Shown here: positions 51,673 to 60,857 of the stretch, piece by piece
Layout: each line of letters begins with the position of its first letter
How positions within the stretch are numbered: position 1 is the first letter of the stretch
Assembly (NCBI RefSeq): GCF_010548305.1
Contig: NZ_JAAGLV010000008.1
Coordinates: 1-64,000 of the forward strand
DNA from: Streptomyces sp. SID13031
GTDB lineage: Bacteria; Actinomycetota; Actinomycetes; Propionibacteriales; Kribbellaceae
DNA length: 64,000 bases
Direction of reading: 5' to 3'
The notes under the pieces: generated by a model
Databases searched by the model: none
What the model was told of the DNA's origin: nothing
What the model saw: the letters and a program-made list of their open reading frames with translations, nothing else
Translations under genes and position numbers: made by a program

Positions 51673-54557
51673 TGAAGATCGCTGACAAGCTCCTGAACCT
51701 GGTCGGTGTCGGCCGCGAGCGCGGCCTGCCGCCGCCACGCCTGGTCGCCATCGCCGACGGTCTGCTGGTGACCGAGCGCAGCGCCGAGGCATGGTTCCTG
51801 ATCTCGGTCGCGAACACCGACCTGGCCACCGAGGGCGAGCAGGACGCCGCTCTCGACGCCGCGGTCAGTGCCGCCGCGACCATCCTCGGTGACCGGCTCA
51901 GCCACCTGAAGGTGGTCTGGGGCCGATCCACCGGCCAGGACTACATCGACAGCATCGCCGGTCACTACCGGATCGGCGACCACGAGGGCTGGGCGCAGAC
52001 CCGCGCCGACCGGATCGACGAGATGCGGATGCCGGAGCGCTACGTCGCGCTCGGCGTCCACCTCAGCGACCGCGACCCGCGCGCGACCGCCCAGGTCCGC
52101 GGCTCGATCAGCGACGCCCTCGGTACGACGTCGTGGCGGGTGAGCGCGCGCGAGCTCGCGCACCTGGACGAGCGCGTCCACAAGCTCGCCCGTCAGCTCG
52201 GCTCGACCGTCTGGCGCGCGCACACGGCTCCGGCCGAGGTGATCTCCTGGCTGATCAGCCGTGAGATGCACCGCGGCGCGGTAGCCGCACCCCGTCGCGG
52301 CCTGATCACCGGCGCCTCGCTGGCCCGCCTCACGTCCGGCCGGGTCGTGCCCTACACCGACCACCTGCGCATCTACGACTCCCGCGGTCAGATCGCGGCG
52401 TACACGAGTGTGCTGGCGATGACGGACTTCCCCGAGGAGCTCGAGACCCCGGGCGCGGGGGAGTGGCTGCGGACGCTGTCCGAGATCAAGGCGATCGACG
52501 ACGACGGCGACGAGATCGACGTCACCGTCGAGGCCTCGGTACGGTTCCGGGTACTGACCAAGAAGACCGCGCGGCACTTAGTCGACGAGACCCGCAAGAG
52601 CGCCAAGGAACAGCGCCGCTCCGCCGCGAAGGGCACCGCCGAGGAGACCGCCGACGAGATCGTCGAGACCGAGCGGATCATGCGCGAGGTCAAGCGCGAC
52701 ATCAACCGCAGCGGCCTCACCCTGGTCGAGGACCACCCCCGCCTACTGGTCAGCGCGGACACCCGCGAGGACCTCGAGGCGTACGTCGACGCCGTCGTCG
52801 CGCACTACGCCGACCGAGGCATCACGGTGGCCGCCGGCGCGGACGAGCAGCGCGACCTCTGGCTGGAATCGCTGCCAGGCGACCAGCTCCGGGTGCCCGA
52901 CCTCGGCCATGTCCGGGAGTCGACCGCGTTCTTCGGATCCTGGTTCTGGGGCGGCGCGTCGATCGGTGACGCGACCGGTCCGTCGATCGGCTACCTGACC
53001 GGCTCGACGCCTGGCCTGGTGCGTTTCGACGCGGCTGCCGGTTCGGCCCTGGGCGACGCGACGACCACCTTGTTCCTCGGCCGGTCGGGTCGAGGCAAGA
53101 CGACTGCTGCCATGCTCGGTGGCCTCGACTCGGCTTTCGCCGGGGCATGGGTGCCATTGCTGGATCTGAAGGGTGATGCGGCAGGCGTTTCGGCGGTAGC
53201 CGCGGAGTACGGCGTACCGACTGCCGTCATCGAGATCACCGCGCAGTTCTCCGGTGCTGCCGACCTGCTGCGCGTACTACCTGTGGACGACGCCTTGCTG
53301 CAGGCGCCGTCGCAGTTGATGTTGCTGCTGCCGCCGCACCTGCGTGGTGCCGCGGAAGCTCCGGTGATGGCGGCGACGCGTGCGGAGATCCAGTCGCCCG
53401 ACCCGTCGTCGTGGGGAGTCATCCAGCGGCTGTGCGCGGCCGAGTCGGAGACCACCCGGACGGTCGGTTTCGCGTTGCGCGACCTGGTCGAGACGGGCCT
53501 CGGTTCGGTCGTCGCCGGCCCGCCGTCCGGCCTCTCGTCGCTGACCACCAACCCGGGCCTGTGGGTAGTACAGATGCCTGGCCTGACTCTGCCCTCGCCG
53601 GAGTCCGCGCCTGAGTCGTGGTCCCCGATCGAACGGGTCGGCATGGCCTGCCTGCGCGGCTGCCTTGCCTGGATGGTCCGTACCACCGGCCGCCGCGAGT
53701 TCCGTGGCCGCTCCAAGGTCGTCATCGTCCCCGAGGTCCACCTGCTCACCAAGACGCCCGACGGCGCCTCGTTCCTCGACTACATCGCCCGAGTAGGCCG
53801 TGCCCTGGGCGCCTCCCTGGTCCTGGACACCCAGGACCCAGCCTCAATCCTGAAGCTCCCCGGCCTGGTCGAGCAGATCACCACCCTGTTCGCCTTCAGC
53901 CTCCGCTCCCGCGAACAGGTCGACTCCCTGCTGGAGCTCCTCGGCCGCCCCCAAACAGCGCCGTACCAAACCCTCGTCCGAGGCATCAACACGGCAGCCA
54001 ACGGCAAGAGCATCCGCCACGGCCACTGCATCATGCGAGACCGCTGGGACGAGGTCGCCACCGTCCAGATCGACATCCCCAGCCAACGGGTCGCCGAACT
54101 CCTCCGCACCACCCCCGAGTCCGAACACGACCTGGAACCCACCCAGCCGATCCTCGCCCCCTACGAAGACCCAGACCCCTTCGCCGAAGACGACGAAGAC
54201 CGCGCCAACGCCCTACAACCGGCCGCCGCCGCAACAGCCCAAGCCGAAGCCCACACCCAGGACCCCACCCAAGACGCCCCCCTCCCCTCAGTCCCAGTAG
54301 TAGAAACCTCCTCCCACCACGCCCCCACCAGCACCTCACACACGCTTTCCAACGGCGTCACCGCCCCACCCCCGCCCCCACCCCCCAACGGCGTAGACCA
54401 CCACCACCCACCCCGCTACGAAGAACCAATCGGCCCCAGCGAGGTCTACGACCAAGAAGCCGACGAAGCCTCCTACAACGAAGCGATGTACCCCGCCAGC
54501 GACCCGGACCCCACCAAGTCCAACAACAGCTCCGGCAAGAAGGAGCACGTCGCATGA
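51672..54557 (+). CDS. VirB4-like AAA+ ATPase (TcpF/ConE-type)
   Basis: A 961-residue ATPase. Walker A is GRSGRGKTT at 470-478 and the Walker B-like VVIVPE at 683-688, where the usual Asp is replaced by Pro-Glu. The N-terminal 440 residues form the VirB4-type dimer domain. Residues 840-961 are acidic and proline/histidine-rich and probably disordered. It should power assembly or transport of the complex. The C-terminal tail is strikingly C-biased at third positions. It overlaps the next gene (ATGA). Confidence 0.85.
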   Translation: MKIADKLLNLVGVGRERGLPPPRLVAIADGLLVTERSAEAWFLISVANTDLATEGEQDAALDAAVSAAATILGDRLSHLKVVWGRSTGQDYIDSIAGHYRIGDHEGWAQTRADRIDEMRMPERYVALGVHLSDRDPRATAQVRGSISDALGTTSWRVSARELAHLDERVHKLARQLGSTVWRAHTAPAEVISWLISREMHRGAVAAPRRGLITGASLARLTSGRVVPYTDHLRIYDSRGQIAAYTSVLAMTDFPEELETPGAGEWLRTLSEIKAIDDDGDEIDVTVEASVRFRVLTKKTARHLVDETRKSAKEQRRSAAKGTAEETADEIVETERIMREVKRDINRSGLTLVEDHPRLLVSADTREDLEAYVDAVVAHYADRGITVAAGADEQRDLWLESLPGDQLRVPDLGHVRESTAFFGSWFWGGASIGDATGPSIGYLTGSTPGLVRFDAAAGSALGDATTTLFLGRSGRGKTTAAMLGGLDSAFAGAWVPLLDLKGDAAGVSAVAAEYGVPTAVIEITAQFSGAADLLRVLPVDDALLQAPSQLMLLLPPHLRGAAEAPVMAATRAEIQSPDPSSWGVIQRLCAAESETTRTVGFALRDLVETGLGSVVAGPPSGLSSLTTNPGLWVVQMPGLTLPSPESAPESWSPIERVGMACLRGCLAWMVRTTGRREFRGRSKVVIVPEVHLLTKTPDGASFLDYIARVGRALGASLVLDTQDPASILKLPGLVEQITTLFAFSLRSREQVDSLLELLGRPQTAPYQTLVRGINTAANGKSIRHGHCIMRDRWDEVATVQIDIPSQRVAELLRTTPESEHDLEPTQPILAPYEDPDPFAEDDEDRANALQPAAAATAQAEAHTQDPTQDAPLPSVPVVETSSHHAPTSTSHTLSNGVTAPPPPPPPNGVDHHHPPRYEEPIGPSEVYDQEADEASYNEAMYPASDPDPTKSNNSSGKKEHVA

Positions 54558-56560
54558 AGTGGTCTCGCCGCCTCAGAACGGCGCTGACCACCCTCGCGAT
54601 CTCCTTCATAGTCACCGCCCAACTAGCCCTAGCAGCCGACCCCACCGGCCCCACCAACCCCACCGGCTTCGGCGACCTGCTCCCGACCCCGGATCTGACC
54701 GGCGGGGACACCCGAACCTTGTTCGAGCAGTACAGTCCTACGGTTTACGGGCTCGACTTCGAGACGAGCTTCAGGGACCCGATCCAGGCCGTGTTCAACG
54801 GCTACGCGCACATGGTGATGATGTACATCGTGGCGATCACGCGGGCCGCGATCTCGGTCGGATGGTGGCTCTTCTCGTTCACCGACATCAAGCCGCTGAC
54901 ACAAACAGCATCCGCGGCCATCGGCGCGGTGAATACCGAGTTCGTCGGCTGGTTGTTGCCGTCCGCTTTGGCTTTCGGTGCGATCGCCGCCTACGCCCAG
55001 AAGCGTGCGAGCGGAAGCGCGATGGGGCAACTGGTGTGGGTCTTCGCCGCCGGGCTGCTGGCAACAAGTTTCGCGGTTGCGCCATCGACCTGGCTGACCG
55101 GCGTTGACGGAGCTCGCCAGATCGGTTCAGATGCCGTGGTCGGTACTTCGACACATGTGCTCGGCGACACCGTCAAGGTGCCGATCACTATGCCGGAACC
55201 AAGCTTTTCCGGCACTGACCGCGACACTCTGCTACGGAAGTCCGGCGACGCGACCTGGAGGGCGTTTGCGGCCACTCCGTGGTGTGTCGCGGAATTCGGC
55301 TCGCTCGCCGCTTGCCAGCGCTACGGCAAGGCCCTGCTGGACAAGGGAACTGATGGTGACGCTCGCAAGGAGTACATCGACAACGAGGTCAGCAAGGCCG
55401 AAGGTGGCGGCGACGCTGCCACAGTCAAGTGGGCCAAAGGGGACAATCCGTTCGGTCGAGTCGGAGTACTCACGCTCGGCGCTATCGCCGCGACCCTCTT
55501 CGCCTTCCTGACGATCTCGTTGGCGTTCACTGCCTTGATGGCCTTCGTCGGATGCATGTTGTTGCTGGTTGTCGGCGTCCTGTTCGCCTGTCTCTGGGCC
55601 GTGCCGGGCCGAACCAGACAATGGGGGATGAACTGGTTCGAGGCTCTCCTCGGCCTCGTCCTGCAATCGATCCTCGCGCTCCTCGTGTTCTCGACGACCC
55701 TGGCCTTGGTGACAGCAGTCTTCGGGCTCACTGACACGCTCGGCTGGCTGCCTGTCAGCGGCCTCGCGATCGCTGTTCTGATCGCTGGGTTCCGGCTTCG
55801 CAGACTCTTCGAGAGCATGAGTTCGATGATGCGGCCTGGAGCGGGCAGTCTGCTGATGGGTGGGTTGGCCCGCCGTGGTGCGACATCGGCCGTTCGTCGG
55901 TTGATGGGTGCTGTGGGCAGTCGTGCAGCCAGTCCGACCATTGGTGAACGGGTGGCCGGCAAGGGAGGCGCTCGAGAGGCCAGCGTCGAGAGGGTGGCAT
56001 CTGTACGAATCTTCCGGCAGGCACCTGTGCTTGGCGGAGCCCGAGGCGCCGCCGGATCACCACAGCGGCCCGCCCAAGAGTTGGCAGCAGGAAACGACCG
56101 ACGCGCAATCGAGGCAGCTGGTAGTTCCAAGGGCGCCGGATCAATCGGCCGGGCCGATGCTCAGTCGACCAGGGCGAAGGACCAGGCTCAGTACGTCCAG
56201 GCAGCTGCATCTGGTCCAAACCAGGGTGGCGATGGCCGTGGTTCTTCTCGACGAAAGACGATCTCTGTCGGCTATAGCTCCGGTGGTGGCGTGACTTCCT
56301 CAGCGGTGGCGCCGACGACCTCCAGTGGCGGCAGCCCTGCTGAGTCGAAGCGTCCTCGCCATGCCCGGGATACCCCTCAACCGCAGGGGGGTAGCCGTTT
56401 CGAACCCCGAGTAAACGCACACTCGGCCAGCCTGCGTGATGGTCCGCCCAAGGTGGCGCGGGAACGGCGACGTCCGGCGCCTGGTGGCACACGTCGATTC
56501 CGCGAGTACTCCAAGGTGACCAAGGACGGAGTGACCGTCATGGTGCCGACCCGCAGGTGA
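54554..56560 (+). CDS. Polytopic channel protein, VirB6/TrbL-like
   Basis: A 668-residue protein with an N-terminal signal-like segment (1-28), then about eight hydrophobic helices between residues 85 and 430, and a basic, serine/glycine-rich cytoplasmic tail of about 230 residues. This is the expected layout of VirB6/TrbL/TcpH-type channel subunits. The ATG overlaps the ATPase stop; AGGAG precedes it by eight bases. No enzymatic motif. Confidence 0.75.
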   Translation: MKWSRRLRTALTTLAISFIVTAQLALAADPTGPTNPTGFGDLLPTPDLTGGDTRTLFEQYSPTVYGLDFETSFRDPIQAVFNGYAHMVMMYIVAITRAAISVGWWLFSFTDIKPLTQTASAAIGAVNTEFVGWLLPSALAFGAIAAYAQKRASGSAMGQLVWVFAAGLLATSFAVAPSTWLTGVDGARQIGSDAVVGTSTHVLGDTVKVPITMPEPSFSGTDRDTLLRKSGDATWRAFAATPWCVAEFGSLAACQRYGKALLDKGTDGDARKEYIDNEVSKAEGGGDAATVKWAKGDNPFGRVGVLTLGAIAATLFAFLTISLAFTALMAFVGCMLLLVVGVLFACLWAVPGRTRQWGMNWFEALLGLVLQSILALLVFSTTLALVTAVFGLTDTLGWLPVSGLAIAVLIAGFRLRRLFESMSSMMRPGAGSLLMGGLARRGATSAVRRLMGAVGSRAASPTIGERVAGKGGAREASVERVASVRIFRQAPVLGGARGAAGSPQRPAQELAAGNDRRAIEAAGSSKGAGSIGRADAQSTRAKDQAQYVQAAASGPNQGGDGRGSSRRKTISVGYSSGGGVTSSAVAPTTSSGGSPAESKRPRHARDTPQPQGGSRFEPRVNAHSASLRDGPPKVARERRRPAPGGTRRFREYSKVTKDGVTVMVPTRR

Positions 56561-56567
56561 GCACGGG

Positions 56568-57458
56568 ATGAGTAGGCGGGAAGGCAAACGGCAACGCGGG
56601 AGTAAGCGTCCCCACGAGGCCGACGATGCGGCCAGCGACCGGCCACGCCCAGAAGCGCCGGAGAACTGGCGTGATGTGGTGCGTCCGGACTATTCCTATC
56701 CCGACGAGATTGACGACCTCCGGCGGAGGGATAGGCGTCGGGCAAAACGATCCTGGCGACGCGATGACCAGGCAGAGCGGATGGCGTGGCTGCGTCAGCA
56801 GAGACAGGCCGAGCCGACCAGTCCGGTGACGGTGATCGTTGCAATCGTCATCCTGGCGATTGTCGTGCTCGGTCTGGGTGGTGGCCTGCCGCGGTTGCTC
56901 GGCCAGGATGAGCCCGCGGGTAAGGACGTCGGGCTACTCACGCCTTCACTGCCCCCGGAACCGCCTGGCCAATCTGAGCCGGCACCAACCGCACCCGCTT
57001 CTACTCTGTCGCCAAGCTCCTCGATCTCCACGCCACCGGTGCTTACGGAGCGGCCGTCCGCTCTGGCGACTACCGGGGCGGTCGATGTGGTTACGAGGTG
57101 GGCTCGAACGTTCTACACGCGAGACCCCGGTGCTGAGACCTACGGCGATCTGGTCGCGAAGACCGACCCGATGATCAGTGGTGAGGTGGCCGACAGCCTG
57201 CTTGCCGCTGGAGATTCGACCTATGACGCTTTGAAAGCCGATGGGGACAAGTCGAGCGTTGCTTCCGTGGTCGTCAGTGCGCCGAAGCCGGACTCGGCAC
57301 CGGTCGACACGCCGACCCGGATAAGCCGTCTGGTTACCGTCACAATCGATATCACCGGCAAGCATCCGGACCGGATCGTTCTGCCGCTGGTGGTGACGTT
57401 GGTGCCGGAAGGCACTGTCTGGGTCGTGAGCGACTTGAATGGTGGGTCAGGCCCGTGA
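56568..57458 (+). CDS. Bitopic NTF2-like conjugal transfer protein
   Basis: A 296-residue protein: a basic cytoplasmic N-terminus (residues 1-82), one membrane helix (VTVIVAIVILAIVVLGLGGGL, about 86-106), a Pro/Ser linker and a C-terminal NTF2-like domain (about 165-296). This is a second VirB8/TcpC-type scaffold. It starts eight bases after the channel gene. Confidence 0.7.
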   Translation: MSRREGKRQRGSKRPHEADDAASDRPRPEAPENWRDVVRPDYSYPDEIDDLRRRDRRRAKRSWRRDDQAERMAWLRQQRQAEPTSPVTVIVAIVILAIVVLGLGGGLPRLLGQDEPAGKDVGLLTPSLPPEPPGQSEPAPTAPASTLSPSSSISTPPVLTERPSALATTGAVDVVTRWARTFYTRDPGAETYGDLVAKTDPMISGEVADSLLAAGDSTYDALKADGDKSSVASVVVSAPKPDSAPVDTPTRISRLVTVTIDITGKHPDRIVLPLVVTLVPEGTVWVVSDLNGGSGP

Positions 57459-57477
57459 CGGAGTGGGTGAGCTGCTC

Positions 57478-58626
57478 ATGTTGACGGAGCGAGAAGCCGG
57501 CGGCGTCCTGGGCGCGATGGTGGGTAAGTCGATGGTGTTGAAAGCAATCGGCTTGATGGCGATTGCTGGCTTGCTCGGACTGGCGCTCATCCTGCCCTTC
57601 GGAGCAGGCGGCGACCGGTTCGTCGCAAGCTGCCCGGCAGGAGATGGCGGCCGGGTCGATGACCCAGGTGCGGATGCGCCGACCCGTGCGCGACAGGTCG
57701 CTTTCGCCAAGATCATCGATGGTGTAGCGGTTGCTCGCGGTCTCCCAGGAAGAGCCACCCTGGTCGCCCTGATGACTGCTTTGCAGGAGTCCCAATTGGA
57801 GAACATCGACTACGGAGACCGGGACTCTGTCGGGCTCTTCCAGCAGAGGCCGTCAGCGGGCTGGGGGACGGTTCAGCAGATTCTCGACCCGACCTATGCG
57901 GCCGAGGCCTTCTTCGGCGGTGCCAAACCGCCGAGCCCGCCTGGGCTGGTAGACATCGACGGATGGCCGACGATGGCATACACCGAAGCCGCACAGGCGG
58001 TTCAGGTCTCGGCCTTCCCGAACGCCTATGCCCGACACGAGCGCACCGCTCGAGCGATCGCTACAGAGGCTGGTATCGACATCGATCGCGCCGGCGATCC
58101 GTATGCCGGCCGGTCCGGCGTCAAACCGACAGCGGGTCCTGCCGACGGTGGATTTACGCTCGATGATTGCGATGAAGGGCAAGGCCTGATCGCGGGGCAA
58201 CCGGTCAACGGTGTCTGGCCTCCTCAGGAGCAGACAGTGACCGATCCGACCGGTACCGGCGGCATGGTGACGCCTCGAACCGCGCTCTGGGTCAGCCAGG
58301 CAAGGGCTGCACTGGGCAATCCGCCGATGAGCTGCTGGGATCGCCACGCGTGGAACCCGACCAGCGATCATCCCAAGGGCAAGGCCTGCGATGTGATGGT
58401 TGGTGGTGACGCACGCAGATCGGCCCCCTTGCGGGTCAAGGGCGATCAGATTGCGAACTGGGCGATTCAGACTGCCGGGACAACCGGCGTCAGGTACCTG
58501 ATCTGGTATGGCAAGATCTGGAGCTCTCGTACCGGGAGCTGGAAGCCCTACAACGGGGGCGGGGTCTACGATCCGAACGACGCGACAGGTGGTCACTACG
58601 ATCATGTCCATGTGTCGATGTACTGA
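57478..58626 (+). CDS. Bifunctional cell-wall hydrolase (lytic transglycosylase-like plus M15-like)
   Basis: A 382-residue exported protein with one membrane segment (about 16-43). Residues about 75-150 resemble a lytic transglycosylase-like domain (ALMTALQESQLENIDYGDRDSVGLFQQRP). Residues about 275-382 resemble an M15-type metallopeptidase (HPKGKACDVMVGG, then HYDHVHVSM), with a His/Asp/His zinc set. It should open peptidoglycan for the secretion complex. Its 5' end overlaps the previous gene if the earlier ATG at 57439 is used; 57478 is preferred. Confidence 0.7.
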   Translation: MLTEREAGGVLGAMVGKSMVLKAIGLMAIAGLLGLALILPFGAGGDRFVASCPAGDGGRVDDPGADAPTRARQVAFAKIIDGVAVARGLPGRATLVALMTALQESQLENIDYGDRDSVGLFQQRPSAGWGTVQQILDPTYAAEAFFGGAKPPSPPGLVDIDGWPTMAYTEAAQAVQVSAFPNAYARHERTARAIATEAGIDIDRAGDPYAGRSGVKPTAGPADGGFTLDDCDEGQGLIAGQPVNGVWPPQEQTVTDPTGTGGMVTPRTALWVSQARAALGNPPMSCWDRHAWNPTSDHPKGKACDVMVGGDARRSAPLRVKGDQIANWAIQTAGTTGVRYLIWYGKIWSSRTGSWKPYNGGGVYDPNDATGGHYDHVHVSMY

Positions 58627-58641
58627 TGGCAGAGGCGAAGT

Positions 58642-59697
58642 GTGAGTACTCCTGAGGGACCGATCGACAACTCGCCCCCGGATCCTCAGGCCTCGGGTCC
58701 CAACGGTCCGTGGCGAGGCCAACCGCAGGGCGGACCAGGACGGCCTCAGCTACCGCCACCGCGTCGGCCTCACGAAGCGATTCACGTGTCTGGTGGACCG
58801 TCCGGTGGGAGCCTCATCGGCGGTATCGGGCTGCTCGTCGCTGAGATCCTCAACGGCCTATTGTGGGTCGGCGTCAGTTTCATCATCATCTACTGGCTCT
58901 GTCAGGGCTTCGATCTCGAAGAACGCACGTGGGTGCTGATCATCAGCTGGCTGTGCTCTGGCCTGATCGTGCTGTGGCCCGGATCGGATGGCCTCGTCGC
59001 TCGCTATCTCTTGGGGCTCCGGCGCCCGACCATGGTCGAGGCGCAGCGGCTTGCTCCCAGCTGGCTGGCGGTCGCCGGCCGAGCTGGAGTGGATGCGAAT
59101 CGCTACACCCTCTGGATCCAAGGGGCTGAGACTCCGACCGGCGCGGCCGCCGGTGGATGCACCGTCACGGTGACGGGATGGGCGCTCTACACGTTGCCGC
59201 CCAGCCATCTCGAGGCGGTGCTGGCGCATGACCTTGCAACACATCTGCACGGGCGCGGCTGGGTCAGCCGAATTGCTCTGTGGTACTCGGTGCCGACGCG
59301 CATCGTTGCCCTGGTAGTCCGCCAGCTCCTGAAGCTCAGCCGTACGGTACCCGCAGTTGGGTGCACGATCGTCGGCTTCCTGATGGTGTCCTATTTCGGA
59401 TTCATCCTCGCTTCGCTGATCTTCTACGACAGCCTTCTGGTCCCCTTGCTCTTCCTCACCCCGCTGTTCGCTCCGCTGCTGTTCATCGGTGAGGCGAAGC
59501 TCCTCGAACGGATGGCTGACCGAGCTGTCGCCGACCTCGGCTATGCCCGCAAGCTTCTCGAGGTTCTTTACGGTTGGCAGGCTCAGCATCAAGAGACTTC
59601 GCGCAGGCTGGGGCTGATGCAGCCTGACTGGCTCGCTGGTCAGCCGTCGGTAGCCGAAAGGATCCGAGCCATCGAGGTCTACATCCAGTCTCGCTAG
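58642..59697 (+). CDS. M48-like membrane protein with degenerate zinc motif
   Basis: A 351-residue protein: a proline-rich N-terminus (1-50), a membrane pair at about 58-115, and an M48-like domain (RRPTMVEAQRLAPSWLAVAGRAGVD...PSHLEAVLAHDLATHLHG). The catalytic HExxH is replaced by HDLAT, so the Glu and second His are lost and the enzyme is probably inactive. Two further hydrophobic segments lie at about 225-285. GTG 58642 has GAGGCG upstream. It closes the operon and may be a scaffold. Confidence 0.65.
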   Translation: MSTPEGPIDNSPPDPQASGPNGPWRGQPQGGPGRPQLPPPRRPHEAIHVSGGPSGGSLIGGIGLLVAEILNGLLWVGVSFIIIYWLCQGFDLEERTWVLIISWLCSGLIVLWPGSDGLVARYLLGLRRPTMVEAQRLAPSWLAVAGRAGVDANRYTLWIQGAETPTGAAAGGCTVTVTGWALYTLPPSHLEAVLAHDLATHLHGRGWVSRIALWYSVPTRIVALVVRQLLKLSRTVPAVGCTIVGFLMVSYFGFILASLIFYDSLLVPLLFLTPLFAPLLFIGEAKLLERMADRAVADLGYARKLLEVLYGWQAQHQETSRRLGLMQPDWLAGQPSVAERIRAIEVYIQSR

Positions 59698-59715
59698 CTC
59701 TCCATCAACACAAAG

Positions 59716-60816
59716 TCACCCCAGAAACCTGACCTCACTGGCTGCGGCCTCAGTCGTGAAAGCTAGTAGCTGGTGAGCTTCGGACTCGATCGAGTTCCGG
59801 GCAGGCTTTGTCAATTTGGTGATTGGTTCGATCTCCAAGGTGGCAGACTTTTTGCCCTGTTTGGTTAGTTTCCAGAGGGCTGTTCCGCGGCCGTTGTGGA
59901 GGATGGAGCCGCGGGTTAGTACCTCTTGGAGGGTGAGGCGGGTGCGGTCGGCTTCGGTGATCCAGCGGGTGCGGTCGGCGTGGGAGAGGAGGAGGTTGTC
60001 GTATTCGGGGAGGAAGCGGGTGGGGACTTCGGTGTCCTCGTCGGGGAGAGGGGTGTCGGGGAGGTCGTAGAGGGTTCGGTTGGATTCTGCGTCTGTGTAG
60101 GTGACCAGATCCAGGCGGTCGAAGACTTCGGCCAGGCGGGTCAGGCCGGACCAGGATTGGGCGTCGGCTACTGAGGCCGGGCCGTAGGCCGCCAGGTAGC
60201 GGAGGACGACGGCGTCTACGTCGGGGGTGGGGGTGATGGGGGTGCCCAACCAGAGGTCGGCGGTGGTCATGGTGGGGTTGCCGCCCTTGCCCCAGATGCC
60301 GCGCGGGGGGACTTGGATGGTGGGGAGTAGGCAGCGGACTGCGTGCGCGAGGGAAGGGGCGTCGCGGTCGGGCCAGAGAGGGGCCAGGTGTTCGCGGAGT
60401 TCTACCGCAGTGGCTGGCGCGGTGGTCATTCGGGCTGTGCCGGCAGCGAGGACGGCGTCCATGTCGACGCCCTCCAGGCGGTGGCGGCCGTAGGTTTGGT
60501 TGGCGTAGACCTCGCGTTCCAGACGGGGCTGGATGAGCGGGCGGATGGCCAGGAAGTCGCGGCTGGAGACCAGGTGGATGGTGGCTCGCATCATCGAGCC
60601 GCGGACCGCCTGACGGGTTTCCAGCAAAGAGGCAAGTTCAGCCGGGTCGAAGTCGGTGAGGCGGGTCCAGAGACCGACGTACGGGGCGAGGGGAGACTGG
60701 GCCTGCATGCCGACCAGGTGTTCGATCGCTTCCAGGGCAGTCGCGGAGCGGCGTTCGATCAGCCACTGACGGGCGAGGGTGGCGCGGTTCAGGGCTCGCA
60801 GACTCAACTTCCTCAT
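59716..60816 (-). CDS. Winged-helix DNA-binding protein, AlkZ/YcaQ-like (second copy)
   Basis: A 366-residue HTH_42 protein, the second in the window, clearly diverged from the one at 18.9-20.0 kb but sharing LNRATLARQWLIERR, a MQAQSPLAPYVGLW motif and RFLPEYDNLLLSHADRTRW. It keeps MQAQ where AlkZ-type glycosylases have QxQ. ATG 60816 has GGAGAGGAT upstream. It is convergent with the M48-like gene, 18 bases apart. Confidence 0.8.
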   Translation of the reverse strand: MRKLSLRALNRATLARQWLIERRSATALEAIEHLVGMQAQSPLAPYVGLWTRLTDFDPAELASLLETRQAVRGSMMRATIHLVSSRDFLAIRPLIQPRLEREVYANQTYGRHRLEGVDMDAVLAAGTARMTTAPATAVELREHLAPLWPDRDAPSLAHAVRCLLPTIQVPPRGIWGKGGNPTMTTADLWLGTPITPTPDVDAVVLRYLAAYGPASVADAQSWSGLTRLAEVFDRLDLVTYTDAESNRTLYDLPDTPLPDEDTEVPTRFLPEYDNLLLSHADRTRWITEADRTRLTLQEVLTRGSILHNGRGTALWKLTKQGKKSATLEIEPITKLTKPARNSIESEAHQLLAFTTEAAASEVRFLG

Positions 60817-60857
60817 GGCAGATCCTCTCCCGGGGTCGAGGAAAAGCGCCAGGCCGG

